Assembly: GCA_027000765.1 (NCBI GenBank)
Contig: JALTNJ010000066.1
Location: 1 to 7,070 of the forward strand
DNA: 7,070 bases
Direction: 5' to 3'
DNA from: Nitrososphaeria archaeon
GTDB lineage: Archaea > Thermoproteota > Nitrososphaeria > Geothermarchaeales > JDFR-13
This document shows, piece by piece, positions 1 to 5,195 of the stretch (its first letter is position 1; each line of letters begins with the position of its first letter). Position numbers and translations under genes: made by a program. The notes beneath the pieces were generated by a model, which saw nothing but the letters and a program-made list of their open reading frames with translations, ran no database searches and was not told the origin of the DNA.

Positions 1-541
1 ACTTGATAGATGTATCCTTTAGATATAGCCACTTATGACCAGGATAGTCTTGGATATAATATAGCCCGTTTGAAAAGCCTCTAGTGCCCGTCTGATCCGA
101 CGCGACTACCGTGTTCTCTATAGATAGAAACGTGGTATTAGAATATATTAGTGCCCTCAGATAACTTCCTGCCGTGATCGTTAGATTACCGATAGTGACA
201 TAAGTCTTATGAGTAGTTGTATCTATTAATAACAGCCCATTGTCATAAAAAAACGGTGAACTTATATTCCAAGTATATCCATTTCCATCTATTGTGACAT
301 TCCAACGTAGGACCACCGGATTACTTTCAAAGACATCGCTCACAAATATTATATTAACCCCATCTACTATAGCCCCGTTAGAGATGGCATCAGCAACAGT
401 TGGATAATCTCCTGTGGCACCGATAGTGACCACAGTCGGGGCTGCAGAGACGGGTGGGGCAACGCTACTTAGAAACGTTACTATAACCACTAGAACAATA
501 ACAAGCTTGGGAAAACCATATAAATATTTCAAATAAAGCAC
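1..541 (-). CDS. Secreted, probable beta-helix surface protein (N-terminal part, cut by window edge)
   Basis: An open frame runs without a stop from the left edge to a start near 541, giving about 180 residues. The N-terminus has the look of a Sec signal peptide: a short lysine-containing region (KYLYGFPK), a hydrophobic core (LVIVLVVIVTFL) and a likely cleavage after VSA in APPVSA-AP. After it, ATGDYPTVADAISNG resembles the opening of right-handed beta-helix surface proteins, followed by short strands rich in T, N, V and I (for example VTIGNLTITAG and TTFLSIENTVV). The start is uncertain: GTG at 541 has AGGTGA at 551-546 with 4-nt spacing, and in-frame TTG at 532 has AGGTG at 543-539 with 6-nt spacing. 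Both lie downstream of a clear TATA box. The beta-helix/adhesin call is inferred from composition; no catalytic motif is visible. The C-terminus is outside the window, so an anchor cannot be judged. Confidence 0.7.
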   Translation of the reverse strand, partial: MLYLKYLYGFPKLVIVLVVIVTFLSSVAPPVSAAPTVVTIGATGDYPTVADAISNGAIVDGVNIIFVSDVFESNPVVLRWNVTIDGNGYTWNISSPFFYDNGLLLIDTTTHKTYVTIGNLTITAGSYLRALIYSNTTFLSIENTVVASDQTGTRGFSNGLYYIQDYPGHKWLYLKDTSIK

Positions 542-568
542 CTACTCACCTAATTAAAAGAAGAATCG

Positions 569-580
569 ATTTATATAAAT
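569..580 (-). promoter_or_regulatory. TATA box of the left-edge secreted protein gene
   Basis: On the minus strand this reads ATTTATATAAAT, close to the archaeal TATA consensus. It is centred about 34 nt upstream of the GTG at 541, which predicts a transcription start near 548 and a leader of only about 7-16 nt that could still hold an AGGTG Shine-Dalgarno sequence. Confidence 0.6.
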
Positions 581-713
581 TTTACTATTTAACATATAAT
601 AATATTACTATGAATTGATGTCAAGACAGAAATAATGAATGACAAAAACAAATTGACAAAAGGTTAGTACGGCCGATCCTAAATAATAAAGACAACAATT
701 ATTGATAGGAATA

Positions 714-757
714 GTGCTCCGGCCGGATTTTGAATCCGAGATTGTCGGCTGGAGAAA
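714..757 (-). pseudogene. Degenerate 3' fragment of tRNA-Glu (copy D)
   Basis: The plus-strand stretch beginning GTGCTCCGGCCGG matches the 3' half of the intact tRNA-Glu at 5654-5752: the acceptor strand CCGGAGC is intact, the T arm is degenerate (TTCAAAA loop, one mismatched stem pair), and the variable/anticodon-stem region is recognisable. About nine of forty positions differ. The encoded CCA has become CTA. No 5' half of a tRNA follows, so it cannot give a tRNA. It lacks the T-rich 3' flank shared by the other three copies. It is the most diverged copy, and is probably the oldest displaced tRNA end left by integration. Confidence 0.65.
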
Positions 758-1158
758 CCCGACATTAATAAACTATGTCTCCCGAAAATAACGAAATGGG
801 AGACGGCGCTATACATTCTGGTTCTGGTATGTGGTTTCCTTAGATGGTGTTGGGAGACACCTGCTCATAACGTGATCTTATCACGGGTATTTCACTGAAC
901 AGACTCCATATATTTACCTCAACAATTCCAGTCATTCAAAGGGCTTTCAGCACTAGACATAAAGTTTTTATTTACTGATCGTGGTAGACTCCATAGTGTT
1001 TTTATTTATTTGCTTAAAAACTAACTACATTTATTAAGTTAGCTATTAGATGTCTCAATGATATCCTTTAGGCTGACCGCTCATATAGTTTTAGCCACCT
1101 AACTTAATAGCTTTTTAATCTCAGGAAAGGATATGCTCAAGCCAAAATCTCTACAATG
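758..1158. other. Non-coding stretch between tRNA fragment D and the PIN toxin gene
   Basis: No convincing gene is seen. It holds small hairpin-forming sequences (CTCCC at 780-784 with GGGAG at 808-812; CGTGAT at 871-876 with ATCACG at 880-885), an 11-bp direct repeat GTTTTTATTTA at 964-974 and 998-1008, and two crossing inverted repeats: 1032-1042 with 1099-1109, and 1061-1069 with 1126-1134. These are described under findings. The rest looks like decayed intergenic DNA. Confidence 0.4.
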
Positions 1159-1593
1159 TCATTTAGATGCCCCGATCCAAATCGTATGTCTTAATTCCTT
1201 AAAGTGAATATCTCCAGTTAATATTTTTGCATTCTTTAGTCTTGACACTGCTAATATCACAGCATCAACTAGACTTGGCTTACTCTTTATACCCCGCCTC
1301 TTCGCATGCTCCGTAAGGGCGCGGTATGATATGGCTGCCTCTAGACTCAAATCTAAATCAATATCAACGATTATAGAAACCTCACTAATAAATAGTAGTC
1401 TCCTCCGCATCTCCTTGATATCAACCCCCTCTCTCAAATACTTCCTAGCCAACTCAGCCAATACTATAGATGGCGTGTAAATGGCAGAGGCATTCTTTAG
1501 ATAGTTTTTAATCACCTCACCCGACTCTGAACCTAGGAAATATTCGACCCATGCGTATGAATCGACAACTACATCATATATCTCTGTCTTCAA
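1159..1593 (-). CDS. vapC: PIN-domain ribonuclease toxin (VapC-like)
   Basis: A PIN-fold, metal-dependent endoribonuclease toxin of a type II TA pair. Numbering from a GTG start at 1617, the acidic residues expected of the family are all present: D19 in VVVDSYAW, E55 in VLAEL, D118 in LVDAVILA and D136 in LTGD. I prefer the TTG at 1593 (144 residues). A strong GAGGAGG Shine-Dalgarno sits six nucleotides before it, and the first PIN strand begins soon after, whereas the GTG at 1617 has only a weak GGG-type site and adds a poorly conserved-looking tail. The TTG start overlaps the end of the antitoxin gene by 20 nt, so the two should be translationally coupled. The RNA target cannot be read from sequence; VapC proteins often cut tRNA or rRNA loops. 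It lies in the segment between tRNA fragments D and B. Confidence 0.87.
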   Translation of the reverse strand: MKTEIYDVVVDSYAWVEYFLGSESGEVIKNYLKNASAIYTPSIVLAELARKYLREGVDIKEMRRRLLFISEVSIIVDIDLDLSLEAAISYRALTEHAKRRGIKSKPSLVDAVILAVSRLKNAKILTGDIHFKELRHTIWIGASK

Positions 1594-1783
1594 GCCTATC
1601 CTCCTCAGTGAATTCACTCAATTTCCCTTTATCTATGCCAAAATACTCATCCAGAAGCCTTGAACGATAGAACTGGAGTAACCTCACTATAGCCTCATCA
1701 AGATTCCCGGCATGGACCCTCTTACTAAATGATTTAAGCATCTCCAAGGTTTTCTGGCGAATCCGTATACTTGTCGACTGCAT
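1574..1783 (-). CDS. vapB: Ribbon-helix-helix antitoxin (VapB-like) paired with the PIN toxin
   Basis: A small protein of 69 residues encoded directly upstream of, and overlapping, the PIN toxin gene. The N-terminal STSIRIRQKTLEMLKSFSK suits a ribbon-helix-helix DNA-binding fold (a strand of alternating residues, then two helices, with NLDEAIVRLLQFY as the second). The acidic, flexible tail (FTEEDRLEDRDI) is what VapB proteins use to wrap and block the PIN active site. ATG at 1783 is taken as the start; a GTG at 1792 would add MVC. A TATA-like CTTTATATTT at 1823-1814 places the transcription start near 1792, so the message is leaderless or nearly so. The assignment rests on fold-like pattern, size and operon position rather than a diagnostic motif. 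Expected role: DNA-binding autorepressor and toxin inhibitor. Confidence 0.75.
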   Translation of the reverse strand: MQSTSIRIRQKTLEMLKSFSKRVHAGNLDEAIVRLLQFYRSRLLDEYFGIDKGKLSEFTEEDRLEDRDI

Positions 1784-1799
1784 ACAAACCACAATAAAT

Positions 1800-2237
1800 A
1801 TACTACATTAACCAAATATAAAGACACATATTTATGGATTCAATTTAGATATCACAAGTAATAATAAGTGATGGTAAATATACCTAGGGACGCATTAAAT
1901 AGTGTTTCATTAATATTAGGATGGATCATTTTTAATGTTGCTCTGGATAATGCCATCCCTGTATAAATCGATAGCCGTAGGTAAAATTACTATGAAGTGG
2001 ATGCTTGAATAGAGTCGTGGAATATCGATTAATATACCGAGCCATGTCCATCGCTAAGAAGCCTGAAGAACTTAACTACAGACCCTACTTAAATAGCCTT
2101 TATATTAACTCTTAAACCTCATCCATAGACCAGGAACGGTAACCAAAATATATATGAAAAATGCCACCAGAATCAGGGCACGGGAAACAAATACCGAAAA
2201 ACAAAACACCAGAAAAGAGACAAAAATTTAGCTCAAA
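1800..2237. other. Gene-free stretch left of tRNA fragment B
   Basis: No gene can be supported here. A 31-codon plus-strand frame (1871-1966) ending in a hydrophobic stretch is too short to trust. GGATGG at 1919-1924 pairs with CCATCC at 1953-1958, a possible weak hairpin. From about 2140 the plus strand becomes very A-rich, leading into the T-rich tRNA 3' flank of fragment B. The sequence looks like decayed remains of an older insertion. Confidence 0.4.
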
Positions 2238-2303
2238 ACACATAAAAAATATAAAAATGGTGCTCCGGCCGGGATTTGAACCCGGGATCATCCTCTCGAA
2301 GGG
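2238..2303 (-). pseudogene. 3' fragment of tRNA-Glu with its T-rich 3' flank (copy B, att-like)
   Basis: Positions 2238-2290 are identical over 53 bp to 5634-5686 of the intact tRNA-Glu locus. The match covers the T-rich 3' flank, the encoded CCA, discriminator A, acceptor 3' strand, whole T arm and variable loop. Identity breaks in the anticodon arm; TTCGAG of the anticodon loop is still present (around 2295-2300), then unrelated sequence follows. There is no 5' half, so it is not a tRNA gene. A direct copy of a tRNA 3' end with its flank is the usual footprint of site-specific integration into a tRNA gene. The perfect match suggests a recent duplication or gene conversion. Confidence 0.85.
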
Positions 2304-2366
2304 CTCCTTCCTTTATCTATAAATAACGTTTATCCATATCGTGAGGTTTTGGGAGACAAATTTTTT

Positions 2367-2624
2367 CTAAAGTTTCTTGTAGGCTTTTTTCCTATGTTCT
2401 ACTGCTACTACATATATAACGTGTTTACCTCTGTCTAATATTAGAATCACCCTGTATTTCCCTATTCTTAGGGAATAGAATGGTAAACTCTTTAGCTTCT
2501 TAACATGTCTAAATGGATCTTCTATAATATCCTCTACTTTATCGAGAATCCTCCTTGAATCTTTTTTACCAAGCTTTTTCAGGCTATTAAGAGCAGCTCT
2601 CGTCCATAGGACTCTATACTTCAT
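2367..2624 (-). CDS. relE: RelE/ParE-superfamily toxin
   Basis: An 85-residue protein with the size and pattern of archaeal RelE toxins, which bind the ribosomal A site and cut mRNA. The N-terminal KYRVLWTRAALNSLKKLGKK gives a strand then a basic helix; DPFRHVKKLKSLPFYSLRIGKYRVILIL gives the central strands with the typical 'LRIGKYRVI' block; the C-terminus ends in AVEHRKKAYKKL. Basic and aromatic residues placed as in RelE active sites include R53, R58, H77, R78 and Y82, but RelE and ParE cannot be fully separated by eye. The ATG at 2624 overlaps the antitoxin stop as ATGA (2624-2621), a standard coupled arrangement. It is the promoter-distal gene of the operon and lies just inside the element from tRNA fragment B. 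Confidence 0.88.
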   Translation of the reverse strand: MKYRVLWTRAALNSLKKLGKKDSRRILDKVEDIIEDPFRHVKKLKSLPFYSLRIGKYRVILILDRGKHVIYVVAVEHRKKAYKKL

Positions 2625-2848
2625 AGGCCCAGCTCTCTCTCAACCTCTTTAGTGGTGTAAACCCTACCCTTTTTAATATCCTTAATAGCTTCCTCTATCT
2701 CTGAGAGGACTTCAGGAGACAGAGGATCATCATCAACTTTACTCATAATCAACCGTCTGATAACTGAGGAATAGGGCTCCCTCTCATGTATCTTCAACTC
2801 ATCCAATAACTTCTTCAACTCAACATCAATCTGAATAGTCGTCTTCAT
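2621..2848 (-). CDS. relB: Ribbon-helix-helix antitoxin of the RelE toxin
   Basis: The antitoxin of the RelE pair, 75 residues from ATG at 2848. MKTTIQIDVELKKLLDELK forms the ribbon strand and first helix, and YSSVIRRLIMSK the second helix, of a MetJ/Arc/CopG-type DNA-binding fold. The acidic C-terminal half (DDDPLSPEVLSEIEEAIKDIKKG, then VYTTKEVERELGL) is the likely toxin-binding part. An in-frame extension to 2872 (MLYRIIMC) is unlikely because it would start inside the promoter: a TATA box at about 2873-2880 predicts transcription starting near 2850, so the mRNA is close to leaderless at 2848. An inverted repeat spanning this TATA box is a good candidate operator for autorepression. The end overlaps relE by 4 nt. 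Confidence 0.8.
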   Translation of the reverse strand: MKTTIQIDVELKKLLDELKIHEREPYSSVIRRLIMSKVDDDPLSPEVLSEIEEAIKDIKKGRVYTTKEVERELGL

Positions 2849-2864
2849 ACACATTATAATTCGG

Positions 2865-2898
2865 TATAACATCTTATAAATAATTATATCATGTTATA
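2865..2898 (-). promoter_or_regulatory. relBE promoter with candidate operator inverted repeat
   Basis: TATAACAT at 2865-2872 and ATGTTATA at 2891-2898 form a perfect 8-bp inverted repeat separated by 18 bp. The spacer contains the TATA box (TTTATAAG on the minus strand, about 2873-2880) that fits the relB start at 2848. A dimeric ribbon-helix-helix repressor bound to both arms would cover the TATA box. The sites are seen; their function is inferred. Confidence 0.5.
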
Positions 2899-3036
2899 AC
2901 CATAAACCATATAAGAACATAAACATCAATTTTGCCAACGGTGACACTATGATAACCTTGGCTACTAGGAAGAAACCTTATAATACTCTATAAACTCTGC
3001 TCTTCATATTTTATCACCAATTACTTCGATTTGTTT

Positions 3037-3699
3037 TCATTTTCCACGTACTTCGCTGAGTCTATATGCATTTAATGCTAGGTATAGTAGTTGAGTTAAT
3101 GAATTATATACTAAGGGTGTAGCGGATATCAAGAATAGGATTATTGTTTGTATAATTATACTGGATGTGAAGAGGATCTTCGCGACGGTTATTCGATATT
3201 TTTTCTTCCAGTAGAGTAGAATGAGGTATAGGGATAATATGCCTAGGTTGGATAACACGAGTAATAAAGGGCCTGTCTGACCCCCTAACATATTCCAGTT
3301 TCTAGTTGCAAAACCATATATTAAGACTGGAATAAAGATTATGAAATACTCATATGGTAATGTATAGGCGTATCCAGAGCCGCTAAAAATATACCAAAAA
3401 TAGGTCTCCCCGACATTGTAAATGGGGTGATGAGGGAATACAGCTCCAATATTAGGGATAGCCATGGTTAAGAACATTAATTTACTTGATATACCAGCAT
3501 ATAGATCCATCTCCTCAATATCTAGGAATCTACCTTTAAGTGGTGATATTAGTAGCCAGAATATGAATGGACTATTTAGGAAAAGCATTGTATACAAGCC
3601 GTTACCAATGTTCAGTCTAAGAAGCATAAAGAAGAGAGGGATAACTAGGCTTAATAGAAGCAGTAAACCATGTGAATATAGTTTCCACCTATTTTTCAT
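3037..3699 (-). CDS. Polytopic membrane protein of unknown function
   Basis: A 220-residue integral membrane protein that I do not recognise. Hydrophobic segments are at about residues 9-29, 35-53, 73-88 (weaker), 115-131, 143-164 and 171-193, with a further hydrophobic stretch at 197-211, so six or seven membrane passes are likely. A basic N-terminus (MKNRWK) and the basic loop WKKKYR near 164-169 suggest cytoplasmic positions. The loop around residues 88-110 holds FPHHPIYNVGETYFWY, the only stretch with conserved-looking polar and aromatic residues. No transporter signature, ATPase motif or protease motif is visible. It lies 69 bp behind a winged-helix regulator on the same strand, so the two may form an operon, with the regulator sensing or controlling the membrane protein. 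GTGGT upstream of the ATG is a plausible ribosome site. It is cargo of the middle tRNA-bounded segment. Confidence 0.75.
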   Translation of the reverse strand: MKNRWKLYSHGLLLLLSLVIPLFFMLLRLNIGNGLYTMLFLNSPFIFWLLISPLKGRFLDIEEMDLYAGISSKLMFLTMAIPNIGAVFPHHPIYNVGETYFWYIFSGSGYAYTLPYEYFIIFIPVLIYGFATRNWNMLGGQTGPLLLVLSNLGILSLYLILLYWKKKYRITVAKILFTSSIIIQTIILFLISATPLVYNSLTQLLYLALNAYRLSEVRGK

Positions 3700-3768
3700 A
3701 TTTTACCACTAGTTTATCGATGAAGGTTAATATAGTTGAAAAAACTCAAGGTAGTGGATATTATTACC

Positions 3769-4119
3769 TTATAATTTTAATGTTATATCCTCTTCTTTTT
3801 CAGCTATCTGTAATGACATCTTCTTCTCATATTCTCTCAGCATCTCAATTAACGGATGATTTAGATTTATCTTGTATAGTTTAGCTCTGCCTATCTTCCT
3901 CGACACCTCAACTATTTTATACCTCTCTAGGTCTGGAAAATATTTGTAGAAGGTCTGCTTACTCATACCCAATGCCTCAATAACCTCCTTCTTAGTGAAG
4001 TCGGACAAGGGATTATCTAGGAAAAAATCTATGATCCTAAGCTTCGGGGAATCACCTAAAGTCTTGATTAAAATCGATTCGAACTCCTTTTTTGAATACA
4101 GCTCCCCTGGCATATCCAT
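3769..4119 (-). CDS. Winged helix-turn-helix transcriptional regulator
   Basis: A cytoplasmic DNA-binding protein of 116 residues. SPKLRIIDFFLDNPLSDFTKK is the opening helix region of an ArsR/MarR-like winged helix; KKEVIEALGMSKQTFYKYFP is the helix-turn-helix with recognition helix SKQTFYKYF; YKIVEVSRKIGRAKLYKINL forms the two-stranded wing; and LIEMLREYEKKMSLQIAEKEE is a charged C-terminal helix, possibly for dimerisation. Archaeal regulators of this size and layout are common, and I see no ligand pocket or metal-binding cysteines. ATG at 4119 is favoured over GTG at 4122 because AGGT (4128-4125) is spaced 5 nt from it. It shares a 60-70 bp divergent promoter region with another winged-helix gene, and probably represses that promoter and the membrane protein gene downstream. 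Confidence 0.8.
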   Translation of the reverse strand: MDMPGELYSKKEFESILIKTLGDSPKLRIIDFFLDNPLSDFTKKEVIEALGMSKQTFYKYFPDLERYKIVEVSRKIGRAKLYKINLNHPLIEMLREYEKKMSLQIAEKEEDITLKL

Positions 4120-4150
4120 CACATACCTAATAATCTCTTACAGGATAAAG

Positions 4151-4160
4151 TATTTAAATG
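4151..4160. promoter_or_regulatory. Palindromic TATA box shared by two divergent winged-helix genes
   Basis: TATTTAAATG, with the palindromic core TTTAAA at 4153-4158, lies midway between two divergent genes. Its centre (4155.5) is 36.5 nt from the ATG at 4119 on one side and 36.5 nt from the ATG at 4192 on the other, so a single box could set starts near 4129 and 4181. Bidirectional use is inference. Confidence 0.45.
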
Positions 4161-4191
4161 TTATCTTCTAAAGGTATTATAAGTGAACCAT

Positions 4192-4467
4192 ATGTCTCGA
4201 GAATATAGTGATGAGGAGATCAAAGCCGATATAATGAATAGGCTAATGAGGAGAGGGTGTTGGGGAGGCAGATATATGCCTCTGGATAGTCTAGTGAATT
4301 GGCTGTCTAAGAGGATAAAGAGGGATGGGAAGCGAATTAGAAGGTTAATTAGAGAACTTGTTAAAGAGGGATATTTACTAATTCATAAGAAAGGGAAAAC
4401 CATATCCCTTAATCCAGCTATAAATAAGGAGATAATCGAATACATAGAGGGAATAATAAGAAAGTAA
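4192..4467 (+). CDS. Small winged-helix DNA-binding protein
   Basis: A 91-residue protein, basic and largely helical. YSDEEIKADIMNRLMRRGCWGG begins it; MPLDSLVNWLSKRIKRDGKRIRRLIRELVKEGYL resembles a helix-turn-helix with a very basic recognition helix (KRIRRLIREL); LLIHKKGKTISLNP makes the wing strands; and INKEIIEYIEGIIRK closes with a helix. This fits a small archaeal winged-helix protein that binds DNA, though the target is unknown. The start is uncertain: ATG at 4192 has GTGA five nt upstream, while the GTG at 4183 could serve on a leaderless message and would add three residues (MNH). It diverges from another winged-helix regulator and stops 31 bp before tRNA fragment C, so it is the last gene of the middle segment. 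A role in element maintenance is possible but not shown. Confidence 0.7.
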   Translation: MSREYSDEEIKADIMNRLMRRGCWGGRYMPLDSLVNWLSKRIKRDGKRIRRLIRELVKEGYLLIHKKGKTISLNPAINKEIIEYIEGIIRK

Positions 4468-4498
4468 TATAATTGACATTCTTCAACAACAAAAAAAT

Positions 4499-4562
4499 AC
4501 ATAAAAAATATAAAAATGGTGCTCCAGTCGAGATATGAACCCGGGACCACCAGCTCGAAAGA
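4499..4562 (-). pseudogene. 3' fragment of tRNA-Glu with its T-rich 3' flank (copy C, att-like)
   Basis: Positions 4499-4525 are identical to 5636-5662 at the intact tRNA locus (T-rich flank, encoded CCA, discriminator and part of the acceptor strand). From 4526 to 4561 the match continues with six substitutions through the T arm, variable loop and anticodon loop (CTCGAAAG on the plus strand), then stops. The changes break acceptor and T-stem pairs, so this is a decaying remnant and not a tRNA. Just beyond the anticodon loop the minus strand carries ATAAAGG, which copy B also has at the equivalent place and the intact gene lacks. Confidence 0.8.
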
Positions 4563-4898
4563 CTCTCCCTTTATAGAGAACACTTCCAGAAATTCTGGGT
4601 TTTTGAGAAGCTAGTATACATTTTTGTACACCTCTTTTGTATGCAGAAATGAGTAGTGGAATGCATTTGTTTATAGACTGTTTCGAATGTGTGTTTTAAA
4701 AGTAACGAGAGATAGGAGATTTATATAATTGATTTACATTTTTTGAATAAGTAATGCTTAGACAATTGATTATGCTAAGAATTCCGATCTAAATGATTAA
4801 AAGTACTCGGCAAATAAAAGGAGTTACCTATGTGGTAATTTTGTATATTTAGGAATCATAATACTGAAACATACAATTCACTGAATTAGGTTTGTTGG
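4563..4898. other. Gene-free AT-rich stretch between tRNA fragment C and vapBC
   Basis: No gene is supported. CCAGAA at 4586-4591 and TTCTGG at 4593-4598 form a 13-bp near-perfect palindrome followed by GTTTTTG. The remainder is AT-rich and shows no frame, repeat or RNA structure I can defend. No integrase remnant was recognised by eye. Confidence 0.4.
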
Positions 4899-4933
4899 GT
4901 ATATATGTTTATATACGTATAGGTATTTATATA
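4899..4933 (+). promoter_or_regulatory. vapBC promoter with candidate operator
   Basis: GTATATA at 4899-4905 and TATATAC at 4910-4916 make a 7-bp inverted repeat with a 4-nt spacer. It overlaps the TATA-like TTTATATA at 4908-4915, which predicts transcription starting near 4938 and leaves room for the AGGTGG ribosome site at 4940-4945. A second TTTATATA at 4926-4933 is too close to the ATG to act alone. The overlap suits autorepression by VapB; this is inferred. Confidence 0.45.
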
Positions 4934-4952
4934 AGAATTAGGTGGTTATTAA

Positions 4953-5195
4953 ATGCCGATTATAACTGTTAAGATTAGTGAAGAGTTGCAAAGGAAGATG
5001 AGAGAGTTGAGGCATATAAATTGGTCTGAAGTAGTAAGAAATGCGATTAGGAAGAGGATTGAATTGGAGAGTGGTAGAAACATTGCTAAGGCACTACTTT
5101 TAAACGAGAAGAACATAATCAAGCCAGATAAAGGATTCTCAAGCTCTGAGTTTATTAGACGTTGGAGGGAAAGAGTAAGATGGTTAGAAAAATAG
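4953..5195 (+). CDS. vapB: VapB-type ribbon-helix-helix antitoxin
   Basis: An 80-residue antitoxin. MPIITVKISEELQRKMRELR gives the DNA-contacting strand and first helix, and INWSEVVRNAIRKRIELE the second helix, in the ribbon-helix-helix pattern typical of crenarchaeal VapB. The C-terminal part, with FSSSEFIRRWRERVRWLEK, is the expected toxin-binding segment. ATG at 4953 is supported by an excellent Shine-Dalgarno sequence, AGGTGG at 4940-4945, seven nt upstream. The gene overlaps vapC by 16 nt, so toxin translation is coupled to the antitoxin. The inverted repeat and TATA box upstream fit a self-repressed operon. This pair is not obviously similar to the PIN toxin pair at 1159-1783, so the two are probably independent and not duplicates. 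It lies in the segment between tRNA fragment C and the intact tRNA-Glu. Confidence 0.85.
   Translation: MPIITVKISEELQRKMRELRHINWSEVVRNAIRKRIELESGRNIAKALLLNEKNIIKPDKGFSSSEFIRRWRERVRWLEK

Noticed and set aside
964..1008. Two copies of GTTTTTATTTA as a possible CRISPR-like or iteron array
   Set aside because: Only two 11-bp low-complexity copies with unequal surroundings; expected in AT-rich intergenic DNA.
1871..1966. 31-codon plus-strand frame with a hydrophobic middle
   Set aside because: It is too short and isolated, with no clear promoter or partner; could be a relic but cannot be supported.
2238..2303. Fragment B (and C) as the 3' half of a split, trans-spliced tRNA
   Set aside because: A split half needs a complementary leader and a separate 5' half. 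No 5' half is in the window, the anticodon stem strand is altered in B, stems are broken in C, and an intact cis-encoded tRNA-Glu is present.
3464..3712. Plus-strand open frame opposite the membrane protein gene
   Set aside because: It is antisense to a well-formed polytopic membrane protein and has no ribosome site or domain-like pattern.
3672..3884. Plus-strand open frame across the membrane protein/regulator junction
   Set aside because: It spans the intergenic gap and the end of the winged-helix gene; its composition does not suggest a real protein.
4383..4583. Minus-strand open frame over the winged-helix gene end and tRNA fragment C
   Set aside because: It is read through the tRNA fragment and antisense to the small winged-helix gene; hydrophobic content comes from AT-rich sequence.
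4586..4603. Palindrome CCAGAA-A-TTCTGG followed by a T-run as a terminator
   Set aside because: A one-base loop cannot form a stable RNA hairpin of this kind, and it lies about 120 nt after the nearest gene end; a protein-binding site is as likely, but nothing supports it.
4563..4952. Remnant of a tyrosine integrase next to the tRNA-like junction
   Set aside because: I looked for the R...HxxR...Y pattern in frames near each tRNA fragment and saw nothing convincing.
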